A stretch of DNA of 7,507 bases from an uncultured Bacilli bacterium (lineage in GTDB: Bacteria; Bacillota_I; Bacilli_A; RF39; UBA660). Location: the NCBI GenBank assembly GCA_947624075.1, contig CANQIM010000054.1:1-7507 (forward strand), written 5' to 3'. Each line of letters starts with the position of its first letter. Position 1 is the stretch's first letter. A program made the position numbers and the translations under genes. The notes below the pieces were generated by a model. That model was not told where the DNA came from, did no database searches, and saw nothing but the letters and a program-made list of their open reading frames with translations. This document shows, in pieces, positions 5,914-7,507 of this stretch.

Positions 5914-7149
5914 ATGAAAAAAGTAATTAAAATAATATTGATAATTTTTCTTTTACTACTTCTTTTACAATTAATTGTAACTATATTTACCAAAGAATAT
6001 ATAAATAATTATTCATTGAAAACAAAGAAAAATACCTTTTTAATTAATGAACATTTTCATGATAAAAGATATGACATTGTAATTACTGATAAGAATAAAG
6101 AAAAATATATTTTTACCGTTTCACATAATTACCACAAGGAAAAAAATATTATTAAAAATGTAAATTATTTTGAAACTAAAAATTTAACTTGCCTTTACCC
6201 TGTATTAAAAAAATCATTTTCTTCTGATTTATATTGCTTATATAATAAAAAACAAGTTACTCTTTCTTTTTTAGAAACTCTTGACGATGAAAATATAAAA
6301 GATTTTCTTACACAGATGTCTAAGAAAAAATTAACCAATTCTTTACCTAAAGAAAGTTCTAAAGAAAAATTTTCTAATATTTCTATTTATAAAAATAATA
6401 TTCTACCTAATTACACTTATTTACTTTGGAACTACAAAGGATTATATATAGTCAACTCTAAAAAGACTATAAATGAAAAATTCCTTTCCAAAGATAAATA
6501 TGAAAATACTTTAGCTACTCTCTTAGATAATTATTATATTTATATAGATACAACTAAAGAAAACTATAAAGAAATAAATTATTATGATTTAAAAAAGAAT
6601 AAAAATTATACTTATAAGATTAAAGATTATAATTTATCTAAAAGAATTTATTTTAATGGCCTTTATAATCATGAATTATATTTAACAGATCTTGATACTA
6701 AAAAAGAATATAAGTTTAATCCTAAAAAGAAAAAGTTTTATCAAATAAATGAATTAGATAGCTACTATGTTGTAAAAGATAACAAATTAGTAACAATAAC
6801 TAAGTCTAAATTTTTTAGTAATAAAGTATATTTTGATGGCTTTATAAAAAATGAAAAGATAACTGATTTATATAAAACAAAAGAAATTAAATATGTAAAT
6901 AACTATTATTATTTCAAAGTAAAAAATAAAATATATAAGGCTTTAAAAAATCATGAAAAATCAGCTATTTTACTTTTTGAATTGCCATCTATTAAAGAAT
7001 GGAATATAAAAGATGATGATTTGACAGTAGTAAGTGATGATACTTTCTATCTATATAATGATGAAGTAGGCCTACTTAAACTTATTCAAAGTAACGAGTT
7101 AAGGTATAATTACAAAAATATCTGTCATTTATGGAAAAATAAAAAGTAG
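5914..7149 (+). CDS. Single-pass membrane-anchored protein with a large extracytoplasmic domain, function unknown
   Basis: I do not recognise this 411-aa protein. It begins with MKKVIK and a strongly hydrophobic Leu/Ile segment (about 5-26), best read as an uncleaved signal-anchor with the C-terminal bulk outside. The rest is very rich in Lys, Asn, Tyr and Ile. It has repeated short strand-like units such as GLYIV (176-180), YYIYID (207-212), HELYLTDLDTKKEYKF (253-268), YYVVKDNKLVTI (284-295), YYYFKVKNKIYKA (331-343) and TFYLYNDEVGLLKL (377-390). The spacing of such D/N-x-x-K-turn-strand units suggests a beta-propeller or other all-beta fold (inference). There are three cysteines (C93, C108, C404). 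C93 and C108 could form a disulfide, which fits the thioredoxin-like protein in the same operon. The TAG stop lies within the terminator stem. No catalytic motif is visible. Confidence 0.75.
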   Translation: MKKVIKIILIIFLLLLLLQLIVTIFTKEYINNYSLKTKKNTFLINEHFHDKRYDIVITDKNKEKYIFTVSHNYHKEKNIIKNVNYFETKNLTCLYPVLKKSFSSDLYCLYNKKQVTLSFLETLDDENIKDFLTQMSKKKLTNSLPKESSKEKFSNISIYKNNILPNYTYLLWNYKGLYIVNSKKTINEKFLSKDKYENTLATLLDNYYIYIDTTKENYKEINYYDLKKNKNYTYKIKDYNLSKRIYFNGLYNHELYLTDLDTKKEYKFNPKKKKFYQINELDSYYVVKDNKLVTITKSKFFSNKVYFDGFIKNEKITDLYKTKEIKYVNNYYYFKVKNKIYKALKNHEKSAILLFELPSIKEWNIKDDDLTVVSDDTFYLYNDEVGLLKLIQSNELRYNYKNICHLWKNKK

Positions 7150-7169
7150 TTTGTTTGACTACTTTTTTT
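7141..7169 (+). terminator. Intrinsic terminator of the thioredoxin-PH-membrane protein operon
   Basis: AAAAAGTAGT (7141-7150) and ACTACTTTTT (7158-7167) form a perfect 10-bp stem around a 7-base loop, ending in seven T (7163-7169). The left arm contains the last codons and TAG stop of the membrane protein gene. Only A-rich sequence precedes it, so termination in the other direction is possible but less well supported. Confidence 0.88.
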
Positions 7170-7175
7170 GAATTT

Positions 7176-7271
7176 TTAATTTTGAGTAGGTTGATAAACT
7201 TTTCCTACAAACCAAGATTCACCACTATTTTTATCTCTTATAATAAAGATATATGGATTTATGTATAATTG
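7176..7271 (-). pseudogene. Serpin C-terminal remnant
   Basis: A 31-codon minus-strand frame between two in-frame stops (7272-7274 and 7176-7178) has no usable start. Its central part reads NPYIFIIRDKNSGESWFVG, followed by KVYQPT and a few residues. This matches the end of serpins, where the conserved segment has the form hPFxFxIRDxxTGxxLFxGxVxxP after the reactive loop. The serpin signature normally has D/N, then R/H/K, then Pro-Phe. Here YIN-PY lacks one residue and has Tyr for Phe. The reactive loop and the other 330 or so residues are absent, and stops block the frame upstream. I read it as a decayed or truncated protease-inhibitor gene. The match is from memory of the motif and has not been tested by a search. 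Confidence 0.65.
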
Positions 7272-7368
7272 TTAAAACTATTTTTAAGATTTTAATAAAT
7301 AGAAGTAAATTTTTAGAAGAAACTATCACATTTTTTTATATTTTTTCATAAAATATAACGTGTAGATA
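7272..7368. other. AT-rich spacer without a recognisable gene
   Basis: Nothing here codes in any frame. The only structure is a 9-bp all-AT inverted repeat (7336-7344 with 7350-7358, 5-base loop), which is weak and expected at this base composition. It may be eroded sequence of the former serpin gene. Confidence 0.5.
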
Positions 7369-7397
7369 TTGATATTTCATGATTAGTTTGTTATAAT
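7369..7397 (+). promoter_or_regulatory. Strong sigma-A promoter of tRNA-Cys
   Basis: TTGATA (7369-7374, five of six) is separated by the ideal 17 bases from a perfect TATAAT (7392-7397). TGTTATAAT (7389-7397) also gives the extended -10 TGn element. Transcription should start near 7404, about seven bases before the mature tRNA. Confidence 0.85.
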
Positions 7398-7410
7398 CTT
7401 AATTGCAAGT

Positions 7411-7484
7411 GGGGCTTTAGCCAAGTGGTAAGGCGTGGGTCTGCAACACCCTGATCACCGGTTCAAATCCGGTAGGCCCCTCCA
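7411..7484 (+). tRNA. tRNA-Cys (anticodon GCA), CCA encoded
   Basis: The acceptor stem GGGGCTT pairs with AGGCCCC (one T-G wobble). The D arm is AGCCAAGTGGTAAGGC and the anticodon loop CTGCAAC has GCA at 7443-7445. The T arm ACCGG-TTCAAAT-CCGGT is complete. T at 7481 is the U73 discriminator typical of tRNA-Cys, and CCA (7482-7484) is encoded. The body resembles Bacillus tRNA-Cys closely. One oddity is that the first anticodon-stem pair (27-43) is U opposite U. No further tRNA is visible before the window ends, but a longer tRNA cluster could continue to the right. Confidence 0.97.
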
Positions 7485-7507
7485 TATAAAAAATAACAAG
7501 CTGAAGA

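Noticed and set aside
7326..7349. Minus-strand mini-frame MKKYKKM as surviving start of the serpin gene
   Set aside because: It has seven codons, no Shine-Dalgarno and stops at once. Such a Lys-rich start is easily produced by chance in AT-rich DNA.
7336..7358. 9-bp inverted repeat as a terminator or operator
   Set aside because: It is made only of A and T, so the stem is weak and expected at this composition; no transcript would need to end there.
1..7507. CRISPR array, insertion sequence or riboswitch
   Set aside because: No spaced direct repeats, transposase frame, terminal inverted repeats or recognisable aptamer sequence was seen. The leaders of the three operons are too short for known riboswitches.

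Overview
The window comes from a low-GC, AT-rich Gram-positive bacterium (Bacillota or a close relative, plausibly an uncultured gut anaerobe). The signs are strong AGGAGG-type ribosome binding sites, sigma-A promoters, intrinsic terminators with T-runs, and an ABC-F protein close to Bacillus YkpA. TGA is used as a stop (2812-2814) and Trp is TGG, so the code is standard and not the Mycoplasma code. An activase of the 2-hydroxyacyl-CoA dehydratase type argues for an anaerobic lifestyle.

Layout. Positions 1-191 hold the 3' end of a phage tail-collar-like gene that enters from the left edge. A YkpA/YbiT-type ABC-F translation factor (259-1842, +) follows with its own promoter. It ends at a two-way terminator shared with a convergent three-gene minus-strand operon (4789 down to 1868). 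That operon encodes a DUF2229-type activase-related protein, a second HgdB-like/activase-related protein, and a BcrA/BadF/HgdC-type ASKHA ATPase with an added C-terminal cysteine cluster. The genes are tightly packed (17-nt and 4-nt overlaps). From 4902 a divergent plus-strand operon runs to 7149: a membrane-anchored thioredoxin-like protein, a small PH-like-domain protein and a large single-pass membrane protein of unknown function. It has a clear extended -10 promoter and a strong terminator. The right end holds a short remnant of a serpin gene on the minus strand and a complete tRNA-Cys (GCA) with a near-consensus promoter.

How the genes work together. The minus-strand operon is the most interesting part. 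The ATPase has both cysteines that hold the bridging [4Fe-4S] cluster of HgdC-type activases, and the other two proteins each carry three conserved-looking cysteines. These are probably the separate pieces of the large fused 'CoA-substrate-specific activase' proteins. They may form an ATP-driven low-potential electron-transfer machine whose substrate is unknown; no acyl-CoA pathway gene is visible beside it. The first gene of this operon lacks a normal start codon: ATC stands where ATG is expected, behind a good Shine-Dalgarno. The plus-strand operon may be an envelope redox or thiol-maintenance unit, but only the thioredoxin-like protein has a recognisable fold with an active-site motif.
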